A stretch of 6,220 bases of DNA from JBBDIO01 sp040880365. Lineage in GTDB: Bacteria; Chloroflexota; Anaerolineae; Caldilineales; Caldilineaceae. How positions within the stretch are numbered: position 1 is the stretch's first letter; each line of letters opens with the position of its first letter. This document shows positions 6,157-6,220 of the stretch, one piece after another. The DNA lies in the NCBI GenBank assembly GCA_040880365.1, contig JBBDIO010000092.1:1-6220 (forward strand). Direction: 5' to 3'. Both the position numbers and the translations under genes were made by a program. Under the pieces are notes generated by a model that was given only the letters and a program-made list of their open reading frames with translations, was not told the origin of the DNA and made no database searches.

Positions 6157-6220
6157 ATGAGCAACGAACCGATCCGCATCGGCGTAGTCGGCGCCGGCGC
6201 CAATACCCGCCAAAAACACA
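6157..6220 (+). CDS. Gfo/Idh/MocA family oxidoreductase, N-terminal 21 codons only
   Basis: The visible N-terminus is MSNEPIRIGVVGAGANTRQKH, whose IGVVGAGANTR matches the first beta strand and glycine-rich turn of the NAD(P)-binding fold; the asparagine and following basic residues are typical of Gfo/Idh/MocA enzymes. A good ribosome binding site, AAAGGAG at 6145-6151, stands 5 bases before the ATG. The gene continues past the window edge. It is on the same strand as the gamma-carbonic anhydrase-like gene but 121 bases after it, so it probably has its own promoter. Together with the oxidoreductase at 4196-5239 it supports a sugar-metabolism locus. Other Rossmann enzymes cannot be excluded from so short a piece. 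Confidence 0.8.
   Translation, partial: MSNEPIRIGVVGAGANTRQKH

Noticed and set aside
1..6220. CRISPR array, tRNA, rRNA or riboswitch
   Set aside because: No regularly spaced repeats, cloverleaf-like sequences or known aptamer motifs were recognised by eye on either strand.

Overview
The window looks like a stretch of bacterial chromosome with fairly high GC. It carries carbohydrate-related genes (a DUF2961/GH172 hydrolase and two Gfo/Idh/MocA oxidoreductases) and a gamma-carbonic anhydrase-like protein, and its left third has been broken by mobile DNA. The gene mix and protein style resemble environmental Chloroflexota, but no marker gene here proves that, so the taxonomy is only a guess.

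Left region (1-843): most of an IS5-family insertion sequence with its transposase on the minus strand. The transposase is split by a frameshift inside a GC dinucleotide run, and its last codons run off the window edge. The right end of the IS appears to be at 843, next to a CTAG/TA target. Region 844-2243: remains of a large serine recombinase on the plus strand. It lacks the N-terminal part with the catalytic serine, which the IS cut off. It also has a one-base frameshift near 1294. This stretch looks more AT-rich than what follows. At about 2240-2245 the recombinase sequence meets a minus-strand PLP-dependent class V aminotransferase (isopenicillin N epimerase-like), cut off just after its Schiff-base lysine. 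The simplest reading is a nested history: a serine-recombinase element entered the aminotransferase gene, decayed, and was then hit by the IS.

Middle region (3041-5239, minus strand): an intact two-gene transcription unit, a Gfo/Idh/MocA oxidoreductase followed 60 bases later by a GH172 (DUF2961) protein with a strong Shine-Dalgarno sequence. The interrupted aminotransferase lies 117 bases further downstream on the same strand and may once have belonged to the same locus. The likely theme is breakdown or modification of a furanoside or other unusual sugar.

Right region (5240-6220, plus strand): a divergent gamma-carbonic anhydrase/PaaY-like hexapeptide-repeat protein. Its start codon sits inside a perfect 13-bp inverted repeat that overlaps a plausible promoter. 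It is followed by the first 21 codons of a second Gfo/Idh/MocA oxidoreductase. I saw no RNA genes, CRISPR array or convincing terminator. I did not find a previously undescribed multi-gene system. The points most worth checking are the inverted repeat at 5446-5480 and the recombinase/aminotransferase junction.
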